Shown here: piece by piece, positions 56,082 to 64,000 of the stretch
Layout: each line of letters opens with the position of its first letter
Position numbering within the stretch: the stretch's first letter is position 1
Origin: Nocardioides sp. Soil774
GTDB lineage: Bacteria; Actinomycetota; Actinomycetes; Propionibacteriales; Nocardioidaceae
Length of the DNA: 64,000 nucleotides
Assembly: GCF_001428125.1 (NCBI RefSeq)
Contig: NZ_LMSM01000009.1
Coordinates: 42,709-106,708 of the forward strand
Reading direction: 5' to 3'
Position numbers and translations under genes: made by a program
Notes under the pieces: generated by a model
Seen by the model: the letters and a program-made list of their open reading frames with translations, nothing else
Databases searched by the model: none
Told to the model about the DNA's origin: nothing

Positions 56082-57488
56082 ATGACCCTCCTCCACGAAC
56101 CGGCGCCGGCGACCGCCCGCGACGTACGACGACTCGGTGCCCGTGCCCGCCGTGACGCGGGCGTCCGCCTCGCCGCCGGCAGCACGCTGTGGCTCTCGCT
56201 GCTGCTCGTCACCTGGTGGTGGGTCACCGGCGGCGGCATCGGCCAGCTCGGCGGGTGGGCCACCGGGCTGCAGTCCGTCGGCCGCATCACCGGCCTCACG
56301 TCCGCCGTGCTGCTGCTCGCACAGGTCCTGCTGATGGCACGCGTGCCGGTGCTCGAGCGTGCCTTCGGCCAGGACGAGCTCGCCCGGCTGCACCGCATTG
56401 TCGGCTTCTCCTCCTTCAACCTGATGCTCGCCCACCTCGTCACCATCACGTGGGGCTACGCCGGCGGCTCGCTGACCTCGACCCCGCGCACCCTGTGGGA
56501 CCTGGTCGTCAACTATCCGGGCATGCTGCTCGCCACGGCGGCCACGCTGTGCCTGGTGATGGTCGTCGTGACGAGCGTCCGTGCGGCCCGGCGCAAGCTG
56601 CGTTACGAGTCGTGGCACCTCCTGCACCTCTACGCCTACCTCGGTGTCGGCCTCGCCATCCCGCACCAGCTCTGGACCGGCACGGACTTCACGTCCTCAA
56701 CCGGACGCCAGGTGTTCTGGTGGACGTCCTGGGGCCTCGCCGCCGCCGGCGTGCTGGTGTGGCGGGTCGCGTTGCCGGTCTGGCGCAACGTGCGCCACGA
56801 CCTCCGGGTGGCCGCCGTGGTCCCCGAGGGGGACGGCATCGTGTCCGTGCACTTCACGGGACGCGACCTCCACCGACTGCCCGTCGAAGCGGGCCAGTTC
56901 TTCACCTGGCGCTTCCACGGCCGACCCGGCTGGTCCCGCGCCAACCCCTACTCCCTGTCGGCCGCCCCCGACGGCCGCTCCCTGCGGATCACCGTCCAGG
57001 ACGTCGGCGACGGCAGCGGGGCGGCGGCCGGCCTGACGGTCGGCTCCCGCGCCTGGGTCGAGGGACCGTACGGCCGGCTCAGCCCGCGAGCCCGCGGCCG
57101 CCACAAGGTGCTGATGATCGGTGCCGGCGTCGGCATCACCCCGCTGCGCGCGCTGGCCGAGGGCCTCGACTACGCCCCCGGCGAGGCGATGCTGCTCTAC
57201 CGCACGTCGGCCGCACCGCTCTTCGTCGACGAGCTCAACGCCCTTGCGCAGCACCGCGGTCTGGTCGTGTGGGGCCTGCCCGGTCGCCGACGCGGCCCCG
57301 ACTCATGGCTGGGCAGCGGTGTCGACGCACCCACTGACCTGGCCGCCCTGACCTCCTGGGTCCCGGATGTCGCGGAGCGCGACGTCTACCTCTGCGGGCC
57401 CCGCGTCTGGACCGACCTCGTGCTGCGCGACCTCCGCGCGGCCGGGGTGCCCGAGCACCACATCCATCTCGAGAACTTCGGCTGGTGA
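56082..57488 (+). CDS. Ferric reductase-like transmembrane flavoprotein
   Basis: The 468-residue protein has about six membrane helices with histidines suited to bind heme (RLHRIVGFSSFNLMLAHLV, SWHLLHLYAYLGVGLAIPHQLW). A ferredoxin-NADP reductase-like part follows, with FAD site RANPYSLSAAP and NAD site IGAGVGITPLRAL, and a final YLCGPRVW. It should pass electrons from cytoplasmic NAD(P)H across the membrane. Its stop overlaps the start of the FMN-binding gene, which is the probable acceptor. Confidence 0.88.
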   Translation: MTLLHEPAPATARDVRRLGARARRDAGVRLAAGSTLWLSLLLVTWWWVTGGGIGQLGGWATGLQSVGRITGLTSAVLLLAQVLLMARVPVLERAFGQDELARLHRIVGFSSFNLMLAHLVTITWGYAGGSLTSTPRTLWDLVVNYPGMLLATAATLCLVMVVVTSVRAARRKLRYESWHLLHLYAYLGVGLAIPHQLWTGTDFTSSTGRQVFWWTSWGLAAAGVLVWRVALPVWRNVRHDLRVAAVVPEGDGIVSVHFTGRDLHRLPVEAGQFFTWRFHGRPGWSRANPYSLSAAPDGRSLRITVQDVGDGSGAAAGLTVGSRAWVEGPYGRLSPRARGRHKVLMIGAGVGITPLRALAEGLDYAPGEAMLLYRTSAAPLFVDELNALAQHRGLVVWGLPGRRRGPDSWLGSGVDAPTDLAALTSWVPDVAERDVYLCGPRVWTDLVLRDLRAAGVPEHHIHLENFGW

Positions 57489-58021
57489 GACCCGTGAAAC
57501 GCATCGTCCTCTGGGTGCTGAGCACCCTCTCCGCCGTGGTGGTCCTCTTCGGCTACCACACCTCCACCTCCTCGACCATGGCCACGAGCACGGGGGGCAC
57601 CTTCTCCGGCTCGCTGCAGGGACAGTCGACCTCGGGCACCACGTCCGGCGGCGGTACGACGACGGGCGGCAGCGCGCCGCCGAACGGCTCGAACGGCTCG
57701 AACGGCTCGAACGGGTCCAGCGGCTCCAACGGCTCCAACGGCTCCAGCAGGACCGTCACGGGCGACACCGCGCGGACCCAGTGGGGGCCCGTCCAGGTCC
57801 AGCTCGACGTGAAGGGCTCGACCATCACCAACGTCACGATCCTGCAGTACCCCAACGGCAACGGCACCGACATCCAGATCGCCAACTACGCCCTGCCGCA
57901 GCTGATCCAGGACACCCTCGACTCCCAGGGCCACAACGTCTCGATGGTCAGCGGGGCCACCTACACCAGCCAGGGCTACCTGCAGTCGCTGCAGAGCGCG
58001 ATCGACCAGGCGGGGCTGTGA
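57485..58021 (+). CDS. Exported FMN-binding domain protein with Asn-Gly-Ser linker
   Basis: The 178-residue protein has an N-terminal membrane helix (about 6-24) and a Thr/Ser/Gly-rich stretch. A run of Asn-Gly-Ser units then spans about residues 67-87, encoded by near-identical 9-base repeats. The C-terminal FMN-binding domain ends with VSGATYTSQGY, whose Thr is the usual site of covalent FMN attachment by ApbE. A GTG at 57494 is an alternative start. It is coupled to both neighbours by overlapping stop/start codons. Confidence 0.85.
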   Translation: MRPVKRIVLWVLSTLSAVVVLFGYHTSTSSTMATSTGGTFSGSLQGQSTSGTTSGGGTTTGGSAPPNGSNGSNGSNGSSGSNGSNGSSRTVTGDTARTQWGPVQVQLDVKGSTITNVTILQYPNGNGTDIQIANYALPQLIQDTLDSQGHNVSMVSGATYTSQGYLQSLQSAIDQAGL

Positions 58022-58785
58022 CCACCGCTGCAGGCGCCGACGTCGCCCGGCGCGTCGAGCACGTGATGGGGATGCCGGTCAGCCTCGCCCTGCGCGGGCG
58101 GCTCGCGCACTCGGCAGAGGCCGAGGAGGCGTGGCAGGCCGCGCTGGCCGAGCTGCGCTGGGTCGACGCGGTCTTCAGCACCTGGCGCACCGCCAGCCAG
58201 GTCTCGCGGCTCGGCCGGGGCGAGCTCGCGGTCGAGGACTGCGACCCCGCCGTGGCCGAGGTGATCGCGCTGGGCGAGGCCGCACGCGCCTCGTCGGGCG
58301 GCGCGTTCGACATCTGGCGGCCCGACGCGGACGGCGTACGCCGGCTCGACCCCAGCGGCGTCGTGAAGGGCTGGGCGGTCGACCGGGCCGTGGTGCCGCT
58401 GCTCGCGCTGGAGGGCACCGACGTGTGCCTCTCCGCAGGTGGCGACATGGTCTGCCACGTCGCCGACCCCGGTGGCGAGCCGTGGAGCATCGGCATCGAG
58501 GACCCTCGCGACCCCTCGCGGTTGGTGGCCACCGTGCCGGTGCACCGCGGCGCCGTCGCCACCTCGGGCTCGGCGCACCGCGGCGAGCACGTCGTGGACG
58601 CCCGCTCGGGAGAGGCGGCCGGCGCGCTGGCGTCGGTGACCGTCGTCGGTGCCGACCTGACGAGCGTCGACATCGACGCCACCATCGCGCTCGCGCTGGG
58701 CGTCGACGGCCCCGCCTGGCTCCGGTCGCGGCTGCGCACGGGGCTCGTGGTGTGGGCCGACGGGCGCGCCGAGACCGTGGCGTGA
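58018..58785 (+). CDS. apbE: FAD:protein FMN transferase
   Basis: The 255-residue protein shows MGMPVSLAL, FSTWRTASQVSRLG, SSGGAFDIW, SGVVKGWAVDRAV, LSAGGDMVCH and TSGSAHRG. These are the ApbE blocks for FAD and Mg2+ binding. It transfers FMN from FAD to a Thr or Ser of exported flavoproteins, most likely the FMN-binding protein encoded just before it. No signal peptide is visible, so the place of modification is unclear. Its GTG overlaps the previous stop. Confidence 0.9.
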   Translation: MTTAAGADVARRVEHVMGMPVSLALRGRLAHSAEAEEAWQAALAELRWVDAVFSTWRTASQVSRLGRGELAVEDCDPAVAEVIALGEAARASSGGAFDIWRPDADGVRRLDPSGVVKGWAVDRAVVPLLALEGTDVCLSAGGDMVCHVADPGGEPWSIGIEDPRDPSRLVATVPVHRGAVATSGSAHRGEHVVDARSGEAAGALASVTVVGADLTSVDIDATIALALGVDGPAWLRSRLRTGLVVWADGRAETVA

Positions 58786-58813
58786 GGCGCGTCGCGGGCG
58801 TAGCGTCCTCGGC

Positions 58814-59017
58814 ATGGTCGTCACGGGGATCGTCATCGGTGTGGTCGTGCTCGTCGTGCTGGTGCTCAGCGAACGCCAGAGGCGGCGTGACTGGGAGGAC
58901 CTCACCCGACCGGGGATGGGGGCGCGTCGCACCCGGCCCGGGACCGGCACCGGTCACCTCGGCGAGGCGCCGGTGACGATCCACCACCGCCTCGGCGGTC
59001 GCGGCCGCAACGACTGA
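58814..59017 (+). CDS. Small single-helix membrane protein
   Basis: The 67-residue protein has a strongly hydrophobic segment at 3-19 (VTGIVIGVVVLVVLVLS), then a basic tail ending in HHRLGGRGRND. TAGCGT lies 7 nt before the ATG, consistent with a genuine leaderless gene. It follows apbE by 28 bases. The function is unknown. Confidence 0.5.
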   Translation: MVVTGIVIGVVVLVVLVLSERQRRRDWEDLTRPGMGARRTRPGTGTGHLGEAPVTIHHRLGGRGRND

Positions 59018-59026
59018 GCGGCCCGC

Positions 59027-60244
59027 TCAGATCTCGTCGTCGACGTACGTCGGTGAGGCCACGCGCAGCCCGGCGAGGGTCAGCGGCACCGAGGTGAGCG
59101 CGAGCAGCACGATCACCAGCGACCACCCGCCCGTCGCGTCGTGGAGCAGGCCGACGAGGAAGGGCCCGATCGCCGCGAGCGCGTAGCCGACGGGCTGGAC
59201 GAAGCCGGACAGCTGCGCGGTGACCGACGGGTGGCGGGTGCGGGCGGTGATGAGCGCGATGGCGGTCGGGAAGGCGAGGCCGGAGAGGCCGAGCATCAGC
59301 GCCCAGAGCCACGGCACGGTGGCGGGTGCGACGAGCAGGCCGGTGTAGCCGAGCGCGAGCATCACGCCGAAGGTCACCATCCAGGCATGCAGGCCGCGGC
59401 TGCGCGCGATGACGGTCGGCATGACGAGCGCGCCGACGATGCCGACGCTGGAGAGCAGCGCCTGCAGCGCGCCGGCCGAGGAGGCGGAGATGCCGGCGTC
59501 GCGGTAGATCTGCGGCAGCCACCCGAACTGGACGTAGGCGTGCATCGACTGCACCCCGAAGAGCACCGTCAGCGCGACCGCGGTGGGGGAGTGCGCGATC
59601 CGCCCGGTGGGCGCCGGTCCGCTGCTGACGCTGTGCTCGCTCGGCGAGCGGTGCTCGCGCCACGCGACCCAGCCCCACACGGGCACGGCGAGGAGCAGCA
59701 GCAGGCCCCACATGCCGAGCCCGGCGCGCCACGAGCCGCTCGCCTCGCTCACCGGGGCGGTGGCGAGCGAGCCGAGAGTGCCGCCGACGACGAGGCCGGT
59801 GCCGTAGACGGTCATCAGCACGACGGTGTGCCCGTGCGCCTTGATCCACGCCGGGACGACGACGTTGCCCACGGCCATGCCCGCGAGTGCCAGCACGGTG
59901 AGGAGGAGGAAGAGCGGCACGCTGTCGGTCGTCACCCGCAGCAGCAGCCCGGCTGCCGCGGCGGCGAGCCCGGTCGCGACGGCGGCGGTCATGCCCACCC
60001 GGCGCGCGAAGCCGACGGCCAGCGCGCCGACCAGGCCGAAGCACAGGCCCGGCAGCCCGGTCATCGCGCCGGCGACACCGGCGCTCATGCCGAGGCCGTC
60101 GCGCACCTCCTGCAGCACCGGCCCCGGGGAGGACGCGCCCGGGCGGAGGTTGATCGAGACCAGCACGACGGCGGCGAGCAGGACGCCGTAGCCGACCGCG
60201 GAGGAGCGGCTGGAACGGGTGGGGCGGGCGTCAGCGTCGGGCAC
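59027..60244 (-). CDS. MFS transporter, CynX/NimT type
   Basis: The 405-residue protein has twelve predicted membrane helices. SINLRPGASSPGPVLQEV in the first helix region and PSVTAQLSGFVQPVGYALAAIGPFLVGLLHD late in the protein are typical of the cyanate/2-nitroimidazole transporter group. The substrate is open. The GTG at 60244 follows TAGAGT by 8 nt and is preferred over the GTG at 60250. Its start overlaps the end of the DUF3054 gene by 14 bases. Confidence 0.86.
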   Translation of the reverse strand: MPDADARPTRSSRSSAVGYGVLLAAVVLVSINLRPGASSPGPVLQEVRDGLGMSAGVAGAMTGLPGLCFGLVGALAVGFARRVGMTAAVATGLAAAAAGLLLRVTTDSVPLFLLLTVLALAGMAVGNVVVPAWIKAHGHTVVLMTVYGTGLVVGGTLGSLATAPVSEASGSWRAGLGMWGLLLLLAVPVWGWVAWREHRSPSEHSVSSGPAPTGRIAHSPTAVALTVLFGVQSMHAYVQFGWLPQIYRDAGISASSAGALQALLSSVGIVGALVMPTVIARSRGLHAWMVTFGVMLALGYTGLLVAPATVPWLWALMLGLSGLAFPTAIALITARTRHPSVTAQLSGFVQPVGYALAAIGPFLVGLLHDATGGWSLVIVLLALTSVPLTLAGLRVASPTYVDDEI

Positions 60245-60575
60245 GTGCACCGACTCTAGGCACGGCTCGGGGCAGCACCAGCAGCGCCCCGAGGACGAGG
60301 GTCGCCACCACGACGAAGGGCGTCGCGGTGCCCTGGCCGCTGACCTGCCGCAGCAGCATGCCCCCGACGAGGGCGCCCAGCCAGACCACGACCCCGGACG
60401 TCACGGCACCCGGCGGCCGCCGCGTCACGGCCAGCACGGCCCAGGCGAGGAGCGCCCCGGCCAGGAACGGCCAGGCGGTGGTCCACCAGCCGCCCAGGCT
60501 CAGGGAGCCGTAGTGGCTGAGACGGCCCACGACCGCGAAGACACCGACGAGCAGGAGGTCGACCAGCAGCCACAT
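60231..60575 (-). CDS. DUF3054 family membrane protein
   Basis: The 114-residue protein has four hydrophobic helices. LLVDLLLVGVFAVVGRLSHYGSL at the start and TWPF/GALVGGMLLRQVSGQGTATPFVVVA later are the usual DUF3054 signature. The function is unknown. TAGGCT stands 7 nt before the ATG. It overlaps the MFS gene downstream, suggesting one transcript. Confidence 0.85.
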   Translation of the reverse strand: MWLLVDLLLVGVFAVVGRLSHYGSLSLGGWWTTAWPFLAGALLAWAVLAVTRRPPGAVTSGVVVWLGALVGGMLLRQVSGQGTATPFVVVATLVLGALLVLPRAVPRVGARARR

Positions 60576-60623
60576 GACGATCAGCCTAGGGAGCGCCCTG
60601 ATGGGCGTGGCTAGGCTCGGTGC

Positions 60624-61910
60624 ATGAGGTCGACGGTCCACTGGGGCGTGGCGCACGGCCTGCCCACCATCTTCCTGCGGCGGGCGGCCGCGCAGGGCGA
60701 CCTGCAGGCCCGCATGATCCGGGTGGGCTCGCGCGGCACCGACGACGTGTTCGACCTGGTCGAGGAGATCCGGTCGCGCGGGCCGCTCTACCGCTCGCGG
60801 ATCGGCCACGTCGCCACCAGCCACGACGTCGTACGCCACGTGCTCACCAGCGACGACTTCCGCACCGGCCTGCCGACCGCGCAGGGACCGCTGGGCCGGG
60901 TGTCGCGCTGGGCGGCGCCCACCACGTTGCACCCGGTGGAGCCGCCCTCGCTGCTCGTCACCGAGCCGCCCGACCACACGCGCTACCGCAAGCTCGTCAC
61001 GCGGGTGTTCACCATGCGCGCCGTCGAGCGGCTGCGCGAGCGCACCGAGGAGATCGCCGCCGGCCTGCTCGACTCGCTCGAGGCGCGCGCGGACGGCCCG
61101 GTCGACCTCGTCGAGGCCTACTGCGCGCAGCTGCCGGTCACCGTGATCGCGGAGATCCTCGGGGTGCCGGAGGCCGAGCGCGGGCGGGTGCTGGAGTTCG
61201 GCTCCGCCGCGGCGCCGAGCCTCGACCTCGGGCTGGGCTACCGGCGCTACCGCGCGGTCTCGCGGGCCCTCGCGCAGTTCGACGCCTGGCTCGGGCACCA
61301 CCTCGACGACCTGCGTCGCGAGCCCGCCGAGCACCTGCTCGGCCAGCTGGTCGCGGTGCGCGAGGAGGGGCAGGGGCTCAGCGAGTCCGAGCTCAAGGCC
61401 ACCGCCGGGCTCGTGCTGGCCGCCGGCTTCGAGACCACCGTCAACCTCCTCGGCAACGGCATCGCGCTCCTGCACGACCACCCCGACGAGCGCGCTCGCG
61501 TGGTGGCCGACCCGGCGCTGTGGCCCAACGTCGTCGAGGAGGCGCTGCGGCTCGACCCGCCGGTGCTGCTGACCGGGCGGATGGCGGCACGCGACACCGA
61601 GCTCGCCGGGCAGCCGGTGCGCGCGGGCTCGATGGTGACCGCCGTCCTCGCCGGCGCCAACCGCGACCCCGAGGTCTTCCCCGACCCGCTCCGCTTCGAC
61701 GTCGCGCGCCCCAACGCCCGCGACCACATCTCCTTCTCGGCCGGGCGCCACCACTGCCTCGGCGCCCAGCTGGCGCGGATGGAGGGCGAGGTCGGGCTGC
61801 GCGCGATCTGGGACCGCTTCCCCGACCTGCGGCTCGAGGCGGGCGCACGCCGCCGCGAGACCCGCATCCTGCGCGGCTTCGAGACGCTCCCGGCGACCTT
61901 GCGTCCCTGA
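60624..61910 (+). CDS. Cytochrome P450
   Basis: The 428-residue protein has the I-helix segment LVLAAGFETTVN, EEALRLDPP (ExxR helix) and the heme loop FSAGRHHCLG with axial Cys378. It is a soluble class I bacterial P450 that would need external ferredoxin and reductase; none is encoded nearby. A phenylalanine replaces the usual Gly/Ala near the oxygen-activating Thr (GFETT), which is common in bacteria. TAGGCT lies 6 nt before the ATG. The substrate is unknown. Confidence 0.93.
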   Translation: MRSTVHWGVAHGLPTIFLRRAAAQGDLQARMIRVGSRGTDDVFDLVEEIRSRGPLYRSRIGHVATSHDVVRHVLTSDDFRTGLPTAQGPLGRVSRWAAPTTLHPVEPPSLLVTEPPDHTRYRKLVTRVFTMRAVERLRERTEEIAAGLLDSLEARADGPVDLVEAYCAQLPVTVIAEILGVPEAERGRVLEFGSAAAPSLDLGLGYRRYRAVSRALAQFDAWLGHHLDDLRREPAEHLLGQLVAVREEGQGLSESELKATAGLVLAAGFETTVNLLGNGIALLHDHPDERARVVADPALWPNVVEEALRLDPPVLLTGRMAARDTELAGQPVRAGSMVTAVLAGANRDPEVFPDPLRFDVARPNARDHISFSAGRHHCLGAQLARMEGEVGLRAIWDRFPDLRLEAGARRRETRILRGFETLPATLRP

Positions 61911-61937
61911 GCGCGGAGGAGCAGGTACGGTCCACCG

Positions 61938-63071
61938 GTGCCGATCCGGGGAGCAGCGCGCCTGCTCGTGCTGCTCGTGACCGCCTGCGTCCTCGCCGTC
62001 TCGGGCCCGGCGCTGGCCCGGACCGACGTCCCGCGCCCGGTGCTCGACGTCGACTTCCCCGACCCGGCGGTCGTCTCGACGCCCGGCGGCCTGGTGGCCT
62101 ACGCCACGGGCGACCGCGTGCCCCACGCCTGGTCGCGCAGCGCCGACGGTCCGTGGCGACGCGGCGGCAGCCTGCTGGCGCACCGGCCGTCGTGGTCGCG
62201 CGAGGGCGGGGTCTGGGCGGTCGACGTGGCGCGCGTGCGCGGGCACTGGCTGCTCTACTTCGCCACCCCCGTGAAGGGCATGGGGGAGCACGGCCGCTGC
62301 ATCGGCGTGGCCCGCTCGACCTCGGCCCGCGGCCCGTTCCGGCCGGTCGGCAGCGCGCCGCTGGTGTGCCCGTCCTACGCCGCGACGCCGACCGCGCAGG
62401 ACCCGCTCCTGCCGCGCGACCCCACGCTGCCGCGCGCCGGCGTCATCGACCCGTCGTGGTTCCGCGACGCCGACGGGTCGACGTACCTGCTCTACAAGAC
62501 CGACCGCCGGCCCGCGACCGTGCGGATCGTGGCGCTGGCCCGCGACGGGCAGTCGGTGCGGACCGGCGCGTCGAGCGTGGAGCTCGTCCGCTCGGCCGGC
62601 GTGCTGGAGAACCCGGTGCTGGCGCAGCGGCCCGAGGGATACGTCCTGCTGGCCTCGGAGGGCGACTGGACCCGCTGCGGCTACCGCACCCGCTGGCTGC
62701 GCTCGACCAGCCTGCTCGACTGGTCGCTCGCCGAGACCGGGACGCTGCTCGACACCGCGACGACGGGCCTGTGCGGCCCGGGCGGCGCCGACCTCGTCGA
62801 CCTGCCCGACGGGCGCACGCTGGCGTTCCTGCACGGGTGGACCTGCCGCGGGACCTCGCTGCCGTGCACCGGCACGGGCAAGTGGGACCACAAGCCCGCG
62901 GCGCGCGGCCACCGAGCGATGTACGCCGCCCAGCTCGACTGGGTGGGCGGCCTGCCCGTCGTCGCCGGGTGGCTCGACCCGCGCGGAGCGCCTGCCGGCG
63001 ACCCGCGCCTCAGCGGTCGAACCAGGCCCGGTCCATCGACACGATCCACCGTCGCCGGGGGTGCTCGGTGA
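61938..63071 (+). CDS. Secreted glycoside hydrolase family 43-like protein
   Basis: The 377-residue protein has a signal peptide (LLVLLVTACVLAVSGPALA). A five-bladed-propeller enzyme of the GH43 clan follows, with the three acidic residues in VDFPDPAVVS, GVIDPSWFRD and GVLENPVLAQ. GH43 enzymes trim arabinose- or xylose-containing polymers. Several cysteines suggest disulfides outside the cell. The GTG follows TACGGT by 6 nt. Its 3' end overlaps the convergent gene by 62 bases. Confidence 0.78.
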   Translation: MPIRGAARLLVLLVTACVLAVSGPALARTDVPRPVLDVDFPDPAVVSTPGGLVAYATGDRVPHAWSRSADGPWRRGGSLLAHRPSWSREGGVWAVDVARVRGHWLLYFATPVKGMGEHGRCIGVARSTSARGPFRPVGSAPLVCPSYAATPTAQDPLLPRDPTLPRAGVIDPSWFRDADGSTYLLYKTDRRPATVRIVALARDGQSVRTGASSVELVRSAGVLENPVLAQRPEGYVLLASEGDWTRCGYRTRWLRSTSLLDWSLAETGTLLDTATTGLCGPGGADLVDLPDGRTLAFLHGWTCRGTSLPCTGTGKWDHKPAARGHRAMYAAQLDWVGGLPVVAGWLDPRGAPAGDPRLSGRTRPGPSTRSTVAGGAR

Positions 63072-64000
63072 CCGACCACAGGCGGTCGGTCGAGGGCCAG
63101 TAGCTCAGGTCCTCCGGGCCCATCGGCAGCGCCCAGCGTCGCTCCGTCATCGAGCCCGGCTGCCCGGACCACACCGAGCCCGGCATCCACGGCCCGTGCG
63201 AGACCGTGACGTGGAAGCGGCCGGCCGCGAGCACCGCGCCCTGCATCTGCCGCACCCCGCCGTCGTCGAGGGCCAGCGGTCGCGAGAACCCGTCGTCGCC
63301 CGTGGCCAGCTCCCCCGTCGCGGGGTCGAGGGGGTAGCGAGCCAGTCGGGTGGTGGCGCTCGCGCTCGCGGCGTACTCGCCGGCGACGAGCGCCGGCGGG
63401 TCGGAGTGCCGGTCGAGCGACATGAAGGAGTAGCGCAGCTTCTCGTGGCCCTCGTCGGTGAAGGCCTTGTGGGTCGAGCGCACCGGGAGGACGTAGCGGT
63501 GGCCGAAGGCGTGCAGCCGGGTGCCGTCGAGGCCGAGCTCGTCGGGGTGGTCGTCGTCGCCGGGCACGCGCATGATGTCGTCGACGCGCGCGGTCACGAA
63601 GCCGCGCCCGGTGGCCGCGACGTGGAGGTAGGGCCCCGCCCACACGATGCCCCCGGCGTGGACGTTCAACGGCCTGAGGACGAGCGTGCCGGTCTCGTCG
63701 AGCACCGGCGAGACCAGCAGCACGTGACGGTAGCGGCCGGAGTCGAGGTCGGCGAAGGTGACCCGCGAGCCGCGCTTCACCCCGTCGCGGCCCGTCGAGT
63801 ACCACGTCGCGACGACCACCCGACGCCCGTCGACGACCTCGGCGTCGGAGGCGTCCGCGCTGGTCGAGATGCCCTGGGGATACCACTGCACGTCGCGCTC
63901 GTCGTAGGCGTCCCAGCGCCACGCCTCGCGCACCGCGCGCCCCAGCAGGCGCGGCGCCCGGGAGCGTCGCAGCGGCCACTTGAGGTCGCCCAGCAGCCCG
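63010..64000 (-). CDS. Uncharacterised protein, C-terminal part (5' end outside window)
   Basis: The frame is open to the window edge, so the true start is not visible; 329 residues can be read. Repeated units such as VVVATWYSTGR, HVLLVSPVLDETG, AGGIVWAGPYLHVAATGRGF and WSVTEHPRRRW look like beta-propeller blades. No signal peptide or catalytic motif can be assessed. I do not recognise the family. It overlaps the end of the GH43-like gene, though a link in function is only a guess. Confidence 0.6.
   Translation of the reverse strand, partial: GLLGDLKWPLRRSRAPRLLGRAVREAWRWDAYDERDVQWYPQGISTSADASDAEVVDGRRVVVATWYSTGRDGVKRGSRVTFADLDSGRYRHVLLVSPVLDETGTLVLRPLNVHAGGIVWAGPYLHVAATGRGFVTARVDDIMRVPGDDDHPDELGLDGTRLHAFGHRYVLPVRSTHKAFTDEGHEKLRYSFMSLDRHSDPPALVAGEYAASASATTRLARYPLDPATGELATGDDGFSRPLALDDGGVRQMQGAVLAAGRFHVTVSHGPWMPGSVWSGQPGSMTERRWALPMGPEDLSYWPSTDRLWSVTEHPRRRWIVSMDRAWFDR

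Noticed and set aside
57680..57750. Short repeats resembling a CRISPR-like array
   Set aside because: The units are 9 bases, in frame, and encode Asn-Gly-Ser inside a protein linker. There are no spacers and no cas genes.

Overview
The window is a stretch of very GC-rich chromosome (GC well above 70% by eye, with third codon positions almost all G or C). It has dense coding, many GTG starts and many overlapping stop/start pairs. Actinobacterial families recur: DUF1707, DUF4245, DUF3054, DUF6542, SigE-type ECF factors and a cobalamin riboswitch in front of class Ia nrdAB. Together these point to an actinobacterium of the Nocardioides/Propionibacteriales type. The genus is an inference, because no rRNA or tRNA gene is present. 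No insertion sequence, prophage, CRISPR array or defence island was seen.

Layout. 1-1.7 kb: the end of a penicillin-binding protein, a spermidine-synthase-like protein and a membrane protein. 1.8-3.9 kb: two tandem MerR-type regulators with cobalamin-binding domains and the Wx9EH signature of CarH photoreceptors, the second preceded by direct repeats at 11-bp spacing. 3.9-8.2 kb: class I fumarase, a protein of unknown function, a PEP-mutase-like enzyme and a flavin monooxygenase. 8.2-11.1 kb: a large HTH-ATPase regulator cut by one in-frame amber codon. 11.3-13.2 kb: a small lipoprotein, a HAD phosphatase and a DUF1707 protein.

13.2-23.6 kb is a sugar locus. It holds two ABC permeases and a binding protein (minus strand), a LacI repressor and an MsmK-type ATPase (plus strand), a GH32 beta-fructosidase, an amylosucrase-like GH13 enzyme and galactokinase. 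The repressor probably controls uptake of a sucrose-type sugar, which the two glycosidases then process. galK ends inside a nested palindromic repeat. 23.6-33.7 kb: two alpha/beta hydrolases, glpX, a translationally coupled molybdate operon (HTH-TOBE protein, modA, modB, modC), DUF4245, xseA/xseB, ispH, a YciO-type protein and DUF6542.

33.7-44.7 kb: rmuC, a frameshifted aldo/keto reductase, a GlxA-type regulator, an MFS transporter, an ECF sigma factor with its likely anti-sigma partner, exonuclease III, an acyl-CoA dehydrogenase and a YdbS/YdbT-like PH-domain pair. 44.8-54.1 kb: ychF, a divergent HxlR regulator/DHFR-like pair around a palindrome, small metabolic enzymes, and nrdAB under a cobalamin riboswitch. 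54.2-64 kb: pseudouridine catabolism (psuG plus a kinase), an extracytoplasmic flavin-transfer trio (ferric-reductase-like protein, FMN-binding protein, ApbE), an MFS transporter, DUF3054, a P450, a secreted GH43-like protein and a partial gene running off the window.

Many starts carry TANNNT 5-8 nt upstream and no Shine-Dalgarno sequence, which implies leaderless transcripts. I found no clearly undescribed multi-gene system. The most interesting local feature is the paired CarH-like photoreceptor locus with its operator-like repeats, followed by the nested palindrome at the end of galK.
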